A stretch of 26,393 bases of DNA, taken from a virus. Under the pieces are notes generated by a model. It was not told the origin of the DNA. It made no database searches and worked only from the letters and a program-made list of their open reading frames with translations. Position numbers and translations under genes: made by a program. Location: positions 1 to 26,393 of the IMG/VR virus record IMGVR_UViG_3300044941_000526; one strand, given 5' to 3'. This document shows positions 15,008 to 22,097 of the stretch, piece after piece (the first letter of the stretch is position 1; every line of letters begins with the position of its first letter).

Positions 15008-17005
15008 TTATGCGCCTGGGTTTCTCCAGAAGCCGCGCCAGTCAATCGCTTTAGCCGCAAAATCGAGGCGTGCTTTCAGTTCCACACCATCCACATCAAA
15101 GCCAACGCGACTTTCGAGATACACGCCTTCCTGACCTTCGAGATACGCATACTCAATCGTATCAATCTGGGCAGGATCTGCGGCGAGATACCAAGAAATT
15201 GCCGAAGCCGCATCGAGGCGCGGTTCTGCGATCACCTGCAACTTATTAGCAAACGGATTGTAATCGCTGCTCTTGGTGTAGATGATGTTGGTCTGCGTCA
15301 CGAATTGTTCGGCCACGGTTTCAATGGCGGCAGGCACCAGCAGATACTTGGCCATGACGTTGATAAAGCGTCCGTTCAAGCCTTTCTGCTTCCGCATACC
15401 TGCACGACCATCGCCCAGCGTTGCCACGCTGATGACTGCGCCAGCACCTGCAAGGTTGCCGTGGTTGGCATGGAACAAGGCTGTTCCGTCACCCATCGTC
15501 GGGTTGCTGGTGATGATGCCCCATACCGTATCGCTCTCTAAGTCAGCGGCGGCACGGCCAAACATTTCAGGCAAGCGCGTGAATGCACCCAGATCATCGT
15601 TGATGATGGTCTGACGGGTGACAGCCACAACCTTGCCATAAGTGGCAAGCGCGTATTGTTCCCGTGCTTCACCCACCGTGCCGCGTTTGAATTCGCCAGA
15701 CTCGTTCACCTTATCCAACGAAGGCGCATCGCCCAGCTGTGTGCGTGCGATGGTCTTGAAATCGGGGTTGGTGGTTTGGCGGGAAAACCCTTTGAAGGTT
15801 TGCGGTGCCGCTTCATAGGCACTGCGAAGGGTTTTGTTCGCCACGTTTGCCAGAATGAACGGAAAATCGCTGTTGGAATGCAATCCACCGCGAGTTTCCA
15901 GCCCCAGCATCGCGCCTGCCACTTCCGATTTGGAAAGGCCACGCGCACGAATGCCGCGACGTTCGAGCAAATCACGCCCCATTTCCATGAGGGTCATGCC
16001 GCGATACTCACGCGCACCATCATCCAGCTTGTATTTTTGCGGATCATGGCGGTGTAGCAGCGCGTTTTCCACCATCGCACGCGCCGAATCCATCTCATCG
16101 CGCACAATCGAAACATGCGGACGGATTTCATTGGCAGGGCTGCTGCGGCGTTCCAGCTCATCCAACACCAGCTTGCGTGCCTGAGTGACGGCAGTGCCAT
16201 CATTCACCATCTTTTGCGCGAAACTATCGGGCAACATGGCTGCACGGGTGATTTTGGTGATTTCTGCTACACGGCTCCGCTCAACCAACGCGCCTTCGGC
16301 ACGCAGCTGATCGGGTTGGGTCGTATCCGCCGCGTCTGCCTGTGTTTCAGCGGCGGCGGTTGCCGACGGGTTCTCCGTGTGATCGGGGAAATCAGTCGGC
16401 TGGGTTTCATTGTACGTCATAGAACGGTTCTCCTTTGGGGGTTGGTAGTTAAGAATCTCACACGGGAATGTGTGAGGGTTGGAACGGATGCCAGCACCAG
16501 CATCCGCGCCGATAGGAACCAGCGAAATTTCGTATGGCTCCCAATCGACGGCACGGTAAAGCGGCACCGCGCCATCACTGCGAATGACCTCGTATCGGTG
16601 GACACGGTAGCCAACGCTGACGTTGCGGATGATGCCATCCCGAATCTTGCGAAGTATGGGTTCGCTTTCCTGGCCGCCGTCGATCTTCAGGCTGGCATAG
16701 CCAAGCCCGTCCTCGATGCGTGCGCTGCCGCCCACCACTACGCCCTTGATATTCTCAAGCGCGAAGTCGCTATGGGTATCGAGTACGGGGGCAGCACCAG
16801 AGTTCAACCTGCCGAGGCGCACGGAGGTGGGGTTCACCACCAGTTCCTCGTCATACATCTCATCGGCCATGAAATTGTAACGCCGCACCACCGCGCCCGT
16901 GGTGAAGATGACATTGAACACGCGGTCTTCCGATTCCGCGTCCAGTGTCGCCATCCGCGTTTGTAGTGGCAGATTACTCGTTTGAAGGTTTGGTGGTTTG
17001 GTCAT
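15008..17005 (-). CDS. Prohead protease / major capsid fusion protein
   Basis: The start at 17003-17005 is preferred because GGAG lies 7 nt upstream; an ATG 12 nt earlier has no ribosome site. The product has 665 residues. Residues about 20-185 are a herpes/HK97-type prohead protease: VLDTHSDF with His78, IIRNVSVGY with Ser130, and WEPYEISLVPIGAD near 155. A Glu/Ala/Gln-rich helical scaffold region follows (about 196-330), then the HK97-fold capsid domain from about 335 (GMTLMEMGRDLLERRG) to a basic-aromatic C-terminus (AKAIDWRGFWRNPGA). Protease, scaffold and coat in one frame is a known arrangement in this phage group. An internal ribosome site at residue 196 probably supplies coat without protease. 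It overlaps the portal gene by 32 nt. Confidence 0.93.
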   Translation of the reverse strand: MTKPPNLQTSNLPLQTRMATLDAESEDRVFNVIFTTGAVVRRYNFMADEMYDEELVVNPTSVRLGRLNSGAAPVLDTHSDFALENIKGVVVGGSARIEDGLGYASLKIDGGQESEPILRKIRDGIIRNVSVGYRVHRYEVIRSDGAVPLYRAVDWEPYEISLVPIGADAGAGIRSNPHTFPCEILNYQPPKENRSMTYNETQPTDFPDHTENPSATAAAETQADAADTTQPDQLRAEGALVERSRVAEITKITRAAMLPDSFAQKMVNDGTAVTQARKLVLDELERRSSPANEIRPHVSIVRDEMDSARAMVENALLHRHDPQKYKLDDGAREYRGMTLMEMGRDLLERRGIRARGLSKSEVAGAMLGLETRGGLHSNSDFPFILANVANKTLRSAYEAAPQTFKGFSRQTTNPDFKTIARTQLGDAPSLDKVNESGEFKRGTVGEAREQYALATYGKVVAVTRQTIINDDLGAFTRLPEMFGRAAADLESDTVWGIITSNPTMGDGTALFHANHGNLAGAGAVISVATLGDGRAGMRKQKGLNGRFINVMAKYLLVPAAIETVAEQFVTQTNIIYTKSSDYNPFANKLQVIAEPRLDAASAISWYLAADPAQIDTIEYAYLEGQEGVYLESRVGFDVDGVELKARLDFAAKAIDWRGFWRNPGA
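16418..16436 (-). promoter_or_regulatory. Internal ribosome binding site and ATG within the protease-capsid fusion
   Basis: On the minus strand AAAGGAG (16436-16430) precedes an in-frame ATG (16420-16418) by 9 nt. Translation from here gives a 470-residue scaffold-capsid protein (MTYNETQPTDF...) lacking the protease. The site falls exactly at the boundary between the protease domain and the scaffold region. It is stronger than the ribosome site of the full-length start. Confidence 0.7.
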
Positions 17006-18500
17006 TACTTGCTCCATCGTTAGGGGTTTGCACCACGCCGCTTTTCGCTGTGGTGCGTGGGTCGCTATCCAGCACCAAGCCAAACGCATCGAGTTTCTGC
17101 GCGGTATCGGCGATTTCTTGCAGCTGCTGCTCTGGGTCAAATCCATGACGGGCAATCGCTTCTTTGAGCGTCAATGTGCCGTTACGCATCATCATGGTGT
17201 CGGCCTGCGCGTCTTTCAGCGGGTCGATCATCTCGAACTTGGGCGGTGTCCACGTCACCGCGTAGTCGATTTTGCTGATTTCCCCCGCGATAAAGGCGCG
17301 TTCGATAAACCGCCGCCACACGGGAGCGCACACTTTCGGGATGAATACCTGCCAGCGCAGCATTTCAATCAGGCTGCGGAACTCAAGCAACCCAGCCCGA
17401 AGTGAACTGTAATTCACTTGGGAAAGGTCGCCCGTCAGCTGCTCGTAAGTAATACCAAGACCTGCGGCTATGGCGTGCAGCTGCACCCGTTCATAGGATT
17501 CATAGTTCCCGTCGCTGGTGGGGTTGCCGAAGCGTATGTCCTCACCAGGATGCAGATACTCAATCATGCCAGGGCGGAACTGTTCCACCCGCTGCGGTTC
17601 GCCACTCGTGCCACCGCTGGCGGCTTTGTTCACCACATTGCCGATGATGGGTCCATCCGAGCCGTTATTTTGCACCACGAAGGCGGCAAAGCAGGCTTCA
17701 ATCTTTTTGCGCCACAATTCCGCGTCATCATAACCGTCAAGGTCACGCATCCGCACCATCGCGGGGGCATAAGCCGTGACTCCGCGTGTTTGACCAGGGC
17801 GGAGCTTGCGGAACACATGCACCACCATATCGGCAGGCACGCGCACGCTTTGAAAGCTGGCTTTACCGACAATCATTTCCCCAGGGTGCTGCGGCCACAT
17901 CCAATAAGCCACGCGGCGGTTTTGCTTGTCAAACTCAATGCCTTGGCGAATGGTGTTGCCGTTCTCGCCCACGGTGGATTTTGCCGTGTCGAGGAAATCC
18001 GCCTCCAAGATCTGCAACTGAAGCGGCACGCGCATGGTGCTGCTGAGTCCTCGATCCCGAAACAAGATGAAGCATTCGCCGCTTTCATACATGGCACGGG
18101 CGGCAAGTGCCTGAAGCCCGTAGAAATCCAAATCACCATCCGCATCACAGAACTGGCACCATTCGTTCCATGCCGCCATGATCTGCTTATTCAGGCGTTC
18201 CGAACTGGTGCGAGCCTGTGCGGTGATGCCTGTGCCGATAGCATTGCCGACGAAAATCTCCACCGCCTTGCTGCCATAGCAGTTATTCCGCACCAAATCG
18301 CGGGAACGCTCGCGCAGGCGATTACCTGCGCCGCTGATTTCCGCGTTGGCCGAAGTGCCGCTGGTGATCCAGTCATCAATCCGCCTGCCAGTTTTCGCGC
18401 CTTCATAGCCACGCGCCAGCATATCCATTGCGATTCTGGCTTGTTTCCGCTTGAACGCTGATTGTGGGGAAAACACCCCGATGATGTCATCAATCCACAT
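16974..18500 (-). CDS. Portal protein, lambda gpB family
   Basis: This 508-residue protein starts 2 nt after the gpW stop. The N-terminus contains RRIDDWITSGTSANAEISGA followed by LRERSRDLVRNNCYGSKAVE, the conserved lambda-family portal opening. ARAMYESGECFILF, LQILEADFLDT, GIEFDKQNRRVAYW and YAPAMVRMRDLDGYDDAELW follow. The C-terminal half includes LHPGEDIRFGNPTSDGNYES, GITYEQLTGDLSQVNYSSLR, AGLLEFR and WTPPKFEMIDPLKDA. Length is close to lambda gpB (about 530). Twelve copies form the ring at one capsid vertex through which the terminase pumps DNA and to which gpW and the tail attach. Confidence 0.95.
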   Translation of the reverse strand: MWIDDIIGVFSPQSAFKRKQARIAMDMLARGYEGAKTGRRIDDWITSGTSANAEISGAGNRLRERSRDLVRNNCYGSKAVEIFVGNAIGTGITAQARTSSERLNKQIMAAWNEWCQFCDADGDLDFYGLQALAARAMYESGECFILFRDRGLSSTMRVPLQLQILEADFLDTAKSTVGENGNTIRQGIEFDKQNRRVAYWMWPQHPGEMIVGKASFQSVRVPADMVVHVFRKLRPGQTRGVTAYAPAMVRMRDLDGYDDAELWRKKIEACFAAFVVQNNGSDGPIIGNVVNKAASGGTSGEPQRVEQFRPGMIEYLHPGEDIRFGNPTSDGNYESYERVQLHAIAAGLGITYEQLTGDLSQVNYSSLRAGLLEFRSLIEMLRWQVFIPKVCAPVWRRFIERAFIAGEISKIDYAVTWTPPKFEMIDPLKDAQADTMMMRNGTLTLKEAIARHGFDPEQQLQEIADTAQKLDAFGLVLDSDPRTTAKSGVVQTPNDGASNDQTTKPSNE

Positions 18501-18502
18501 GG

Positions 18503-18706
18503 CTAATCCCTCACAAAACTGGCGAAGCTGGCGCGGCTGGTCGGTGTTTGCGCGTCAGCATTCAGTTGGTTGCGGATTACGTCGCGGAGCTTTATCATCT
18601 CGTCGAGCGAGTGGTAGCGCACCGACTTATCGCCCGTGCGTACCTCAAGCGTGCCAGAGGCGATTGCCGCTTCCAGTGCGTCCAATTGTGATTGCGTAAA
18701 TGCCAT
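18503..18706 (-). CDS. gpW-family head-tail connector
   Basis: This 67-residue protein lies between the large terminase and portal genes, the same position as lambda W. Its ATG is preceded by GAGG at 6 nt and starts 3 nt after the terminase stop. It has the gpW pattern: helix (FTQSQLDALEAAIASG), a short strand with the basic residues of EVRTGDKSVRYHS, then helix (LDEMIKLRDVIRNQLN). gpW binds the underside of the portal and stabilises packaged DNA. Confidence 0.92.
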   Translation of the reverse strand: MAFTQSQLDALEAAIASGTLEVRTGDKSVRYHSLDEMIKLRDVIRNQLNADAQTPTSRASFASFVRD

Positions 18707-18709
18707 TGT

Positions 18710-20398
18710 TTACCTCGATAGCCAGTTGTCCATGCGTGGAATCCACGCTTGGTTTGGTTGGTTTTTGCTTTCTTGATCCGTTTGCTCAGGCTCGATGCGG
18801 GGCGCGTTCTCCAAATCCTCGGCGAGCTTGGCGAGGTTTGGATTGAGTAGCTTGAAGGCCGCCAGCGCATACACCGTGCAGTCCAGCACCTCATTTCGGG
18901 CGCGGGTTTTAATCCATTCCCGTTTTGAAACACCTTTTGCAAAGCGCGTGACTTGCTTCTCACCCGTCAGCTGCAAGAAATACTCGCGGTCACGTTCCAG
19001 CGGAAAATGGAAGTAACCCGCCCCAGGCTCGGTGAGCCGAAGGCGGCTGAAGATGACTTCCTTCGCCGTGTCCGTGCCGATAGGATAGAGCCGCAGCTTG
19101 TAGCGGTTGTTCTTGCTCGGCCGTCCCACCAGAGGTTTCGCCGTTTGGCTTATGCCCTTGATAGCGAACACGCCGCGCACCGCACGCGCACCACAAAACT
19201 CATACACCGCTTGCGTATGGTGACCGCCAGAGTCCACGCACACGCAGGCGATATTCAGATTCACGCCCAGCTTGCTGCGGATAGGTTGCAGCAGAAACGC
19301 ATCCAGTTCCTGCCACACCATGCTTTGCGCTGGATCACCGTAAAACACGCGGTAATCCAGTGACCAGCATTCTTCACCCAAGCCCCAGCCTTTGACTTCC
19401 ACCTCAAGGCGGTCGCCTTGCACGTCCACCCCAGCGGTGACCAGCACCACGGGTTCGGGCGCATCATTGCCCCAGCTTTCCTTGCGCTGGAGAAGCACAT
19501 CCGCCTCGACGCTTTCGCCGCTTTCCTCCCACGTTTCCCCGAGCGAGGTATTCACCCATGTTTTCAGGGTTTCGGGCAGCTTCTTGGCTTTCAAAAACTC
19601 CGCCACCATCTGCGCGAATGTCACCCACGGGCTGTAAAGCTCGTTGAGGTGAAAGCCGACCACGCCGTTAAACGGGGCTTCGGCAATCCATTCGCCTTTG
19701 AGCAGCATGTCGGCCTTGTCAGCATCACCGATGATGCAGCCGTTATGCTCGCAGATATAGGCAGCCGTTTCAGGCTTGTGCTTTTCGTCACCGTCCTTCT
19801 GGTCGCCTTGCTCCCATTTGACTTGCTGCCATTTCAGGGTTTGCTTCTCACCACACTGAGGGCAAGGAACATAAAACCGCCGCTGATCGCTTTGCTCAAA
19901 AGCAGATTCAATTCGGCTTGCCCCTTTGATGGTCGGGGTGGAGGTCAACAGAATCTTGCGATTCCAGAAAGTCGTGGTGCGCTTTTTTGCCAAGCTCACG
20001 GGGTCACCTTCCGTGCCAGCCGACACAGGGTAGCGATCCACTTCATCACACAGCACCAGCCGAATCGGGCGTGATGCCAGTGATGCAGGCGAATTCGCCC
20101 CCGCCATCGTGATGTGGCCACCAGGGAAGCGTTTATGCAGTAGCGTGTTGCCCGAATCCCGAGTGCGCGGATCTTTCACCAATCCTTTCAAAACGTAAGT
20201 GTCACGCAGCATGGGGGCGAAGCGGTCTTTGCTCCATGCTTCCGCCATCTCAAGCGTCGGCTGTAACAGTAGAATCGGCGATGGGTCGAGATGGACGTTG
20301 TAGCCGATGATGTTGTTAATAATCTCCGTTTTACCCACCTGCGCCGATGACATGATGACCACCATCTCGGTGCGGGGGTCGTTCACTGCATCCATCAT
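18710..20398 (-). CDS. Terminase large subunit (GpA family), N-terminus cut off by an in-frame stop
   Basis: The first usable ATG (20396-20398) gives 562 residues. Motifs are a Walker A-type MSSAQVGKTE near residue 16-25, a Walker B-type RLVLCDEVDRYP near 110, a CPQCGEKQ zinc-ribbon-like segment and CEHNGC. The nuclease blocks VTAGVDVQGDRLEVEVKGWG, CVDSGGHHTQAVYEFCGA and RNEVLDCTVYALAAFKLL follow. The enzyme cuts concatemers and drives DNA into the prohead. Family members begin about 30 residues earlier. Those residues are readable upstream in frame (20399-20494, including FLSSEASAEPGKWHTDRAPY) but are broken by TAA at 20471-20473. This ORF as written lacks the conserved APYQRE adenine-binding region, so activity is doubtful unless the stop is bypassed or is a sequencing error. 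Confidence 0.85.
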   Translation of the reverse strand: MMDAVNDPRTEMVVIMSSAQVGKTEIINNIIGYNVHLDPSPILLLQPTLEMAEAWSKDRFAPMLRDTYVLKGLVKDPRTRDSGNTLLHKRFPGGHITMAGANSPASLASRPIRLVLCDEVDRYPVSAGTEGDPVSLAKKRTTTFWNRKILLTSTPTIKGASRIESAFEQSDQRRFYVPCPQCGEKQTLKWQQVKWEQGDQKDGDEKHKPETAAYICEHNGCIIGDADKADMLLKGEWIAEAPFNGVVGFHLNELYSPWVTFAQMVAEFLKAKKLPETLKTWVNTSLGETWEESGESVEADVLLQRKESWGNDAPEPVVLVTAGVDVQGDRLEVEVKGWGLGEECWSLDYRVFYGDPAQSMVWQELDAFLLQPIRSKLGVNLNIACVCVDSGGHHTQAVYEFCGARAVRGVFAIKGISQTAKPLVGRPSKNNRYKLRLYPIGTDTAKEVIFSRLRLTEPGAGYFHFPLERDREYFLQLTGEKQVTRFAKGVSKREWIKTRARNEVLDCTVYALAAFKLLNPNLAKLAEDLENAPRIEPEQTDQESKNQPNQAWIPRMDNWLSR

Positions 20399-20494
20399 TT
20401 CCCGCTGATACGGGGCGCGGTCGGTGTGCCATTTGCCAGGTTCTGCGCTGGCTTCGCTGCTTAGAAAGCGTTATTCATCCGCCCACTGGCTCAC
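20399..20494 (-). pseudogene. Ancestral N-terminal end of the large terminase, interrupted by TAA
   Basis: In the terminase frame a GTG at 20494-20492 has GAGG 6 nt upstream and reads VSQWADE, then TAA (20473-20471), then RFLSSEASAEPGKWHTDRAP and YQRE joining the ATG at 20398. The GpA family has an aromatic residue or His at the stop position (W-A-D-x-Y/H-R). A single change from TAC or TAT to TAA explains it. No ATG, GTG or TTG lies in frame between the TAA and 20398. Confidence 0.75.
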
Positions 20495-21020
20495 CTTCAG
20501 CCTCGGCGGGGGCTTCAAGTGTTTCAGTGCGCGTTTCAACGCCTTCTGGCCTGATTTGTTGCTCTGGGTCATAGCGTGCGAGTTCCGTTAATGCGTCGCA
20601 CACCAGATCGCGCAGGCTCTGTTCGATCGCGTAAAACTCCTTGAGATGAAGCACCAGGTGCGCCGCACGGGTTGGTACAGCGAGCATTCGTGCGCGAAAG
20701 GTGGCCAGCAAACTTGCCCAAAGCTCCTCCGCTTCATCTGCGGAAATGAGCCTTGCACGCATCATATCCAGTTCCATTTGCGCTCTATCGGCTTGCAGCT
20801 TTAGAAGCCTGCCGCGTTCGGCGTACATATCCACCGTGCCAGTGTCCTTGCCAAAAGCACGGGCTTGCAGGTAGCCGATATAACCTTGAACACATCCCAC
20901 CAGATCGTATTTTCCCTTTTCTGGTTTCGGGATGATGCCGTCACGAGCGAGCTGCTGCACGCGCCGTTCCGTCAAGTTCAAGAACCGCGCAATGACGGCG
21001 ACTTTGTATAAAAGTTGCAT
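20475..21020 (-). CDS. Terminase small subunit (Nu1 family)
   Basis: This 181-residue protein begins with a winged-helix DNA-binding domain: residues 6-33 contain KVAVIARFLNLTERRVQQLA and then RDGIIPKPEKGKYDL. A helical oligomerisation region (ERGRLLKLQADRAQMELDMM, then ARLISADEAEELW) and an acidic C-terminal tail (EAPAEAEGEP) follow. This is the Nu1 design of lambda-type phages, in which the small subunit recognises the packaging (cos) site. The gene begins 10 nt after the methyltransferase gene, and its 3' end overlaps the apparent GTG start of the large subunit by 20 nt. Confidence 0.92.
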   Translation of the reverse strand: MQLLYKVAVIARFLNLTERRVQQLARDGIIPKPEKGKYDLVGCVQGYIGYLQARAFGKDTGTVDMYAERGRLLKLQADRAQMELDMMRARLISADEAEELWASLLATFRARMLAVPTRAAHLVLHLKEFYAIEQSLRDLVCDALTELARYDPEQQIRPEGVETRTETLEAPAEAEGEPVGG

Positions 21021-21030
21021 GATATTTTTC

Positions 21031-21678
21031 TCATTTAGTCACGATCCACCCAGCGAAATCGCCGAAGCGGAACCATTGCACTGCATCGTCGCCCAGCATG
21101 GCGGGGTCGAGTGGTCGTTGAACACCTGATAGACTCAGTTCTTTTGCGATCACGCTTTCCGCATCCACACCTGCGGCAATCTTTCCTGCCAATGTCAGCC
21201 GCCAGAACACGGTGGCTTCATAGCCCGTGGCCGCTTCGCATTTATCGACAATCAGCAGCGCACCACCTGGCTTGATGAGGGATTTCAGATAGTCGATGAA
21301 CTCCTGCCGTTTTCCGACAGGAAGAAACATCAACACCAAATAGCAAATCGCCAAATCATAAGGCTGGAAGCGATAATCAAGCGCGTCGATCTGCACCAAC
21401 TCGCCAGGGGCTTTATACCTCGCGCACATTTCCGCGCTGGCTTCAATGCCCACCAGCTTGGCTTTGCGCTCAACTATCGTTTCTTCAATCGCTTGGCCGA
21501 TGTTGCCTGTGGACGCGCCGATGTCATACACCAGCCCATTTCTGGGGATGTAATGACGGGCGATGTGCGCCACCGCGCCAGTTACCAAATCATACCAAGG
21601 CAGTTGCTCGCGCACATGCCTATCGAAGCCCGAGGCCACTTTCGTGTTCTCGAACGTCCACTCGCGGGGAATATCCAT
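21031..21678 (-). CDS. CmoA-like class I SAM methyltransferase
   Basis: The start at 21676-21678 gives 215 residues (MDIPREWTFENTKVASGFDR). Motif I is VYDIGASTGNIG (about residues 60-71). An acidic end of strand beta-2 follows (LVGIEAS), then DALDY, the strand LAICYLVLMFLP and the post-II loop IKPGGALLIVDK. The layout, including an N-terminal FDxHVREQLPWYD and a C-terminal AKELSLSGVQRPLD..WFRFGDFAGW, resembles tRNA carboxy-SAM synthase CmoA. By eye, however, the Arg that CmoA uses to hold the carboxylate is not in place. A related methyltransferase sits next to terminase genes in many alphaproteobacterial prophages as I recall. The substrate is unknown. The gene follows the HAD gene by 5 nt. 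Confidence 0.82.
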   Translation of the reverse strand: MDIPREWTFENTKVASGFDRHVREQLPWYDLVTGAVAHIARHYIPRNGLVYDIGASTGNIGQAIEETIVERKAKLVGIEASAEMCARYKAPGELVQIDALDYRFQPYDLAICYLVLMFLPVGKRQEFIDYLKSLIKPGGALLIVDKCEAATGYEATVFWRLTLAGKIAAGVDAESVIAKELSLSGVQRPLDPAMLGDDAVQWFRFGDFAGWIVTK

Positions 21679-21683
21679 GATGT

Positions 21684-22097
21684 TTACTCGGGTAATGCGT
21701 CCCAACGCTCACCTGGTTCGATCTTCACTGACCGAATGCCATAGCGTGCATACATTGCGTGGGTTCTTGGGTTGCTTTCGATAGCGAGGAATGTTGCCCC
21801 GCCGTGTTTGGGCAGCACATGCTCCGCAAGCATCCGTTCCTTTGCCAACGGGGGTGTAAGCCCGTAAACATTGAAATGCGCTTCCTGGGGTAACCAGGCG
21901 GTTTTTGCGCTAATGCTCGCAAGCGTTGCTTCTCGGTGCATCGCAGGTCGCGCTGTCATCATGATGACGTGATGCGGCCTGATTAACTCCACCAGCCAGC
22001 GACGATATTGCTCTGCCTCGATCTGTTTTATGAAAGGGCGGCGTTTATCATCGCTGTTTTCCACCAGCGTGTAGTTAAGGTCGAGCAAGAGTATCAT
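21684..22097 (-). CDS. Phage HAD-superfamily protein with DxN motif I
   Basis: This 137-residue protein has an ATGA overlap with the upstream gene (22094-22097). HAD motif I is LLLDLNYTL with nucleophile Asp6, but the usual Asp at +2 is Asn8. Motif II Thr is in IMMTARP (about residue 48). A candidate motif III Lys lies in PLAKERM, and motif IV appears as FLAIESNPRTHAMYARYG, with Glu-Ser in place of the acidic pair. The family looks like small phage phosphatase or nucleotide-handling HADs. Loss of the +2 Asp normally weakens phosphatase activity, so this may act as a phosphotransferase, binding protein or modified enzyme; this is inference. Confidence 0.75.
   Translation of the reverse strand: MILLLDLNYTLVENSDDKRRPFIKQIEAEQYRRWLVELIRPHHVIMMTARPAMHREATLASISAKTAWLPQEAHFNVYGLTPPLAKERMLAEHVLPKHGGATFLAIESNPRTHAMYARYGIRSVKIEPGERWDALPE

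Noticed and set aside
9144-18461. Many plus-strand open frames of 60-350 codons opposite the late genes.
   Set aside because: They mirror conserved minus-strand phage genes, are Arg/Pro/Cys/His-rich as expected for shadows in GC-rich DNA, and show no domain pattern.
20471-20473. A recoded genetic code in which TAA is sense, which would repair the terminase.
   Set aside because: TAA is the normal end of the tape-measure, DUF2190, DUF2793, gpW-adjacent terminase and HAD genes here, with no family extension beyond it.
20463-20478. A tiny ORF (ATG AAT AAC GCT TTC TAA) overlapping the small terminase stop.
   Set aside because: It has five codons in a different frame and no family resemblance. 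The conserved terminase opening is in the neighbouring frame from the GTG.
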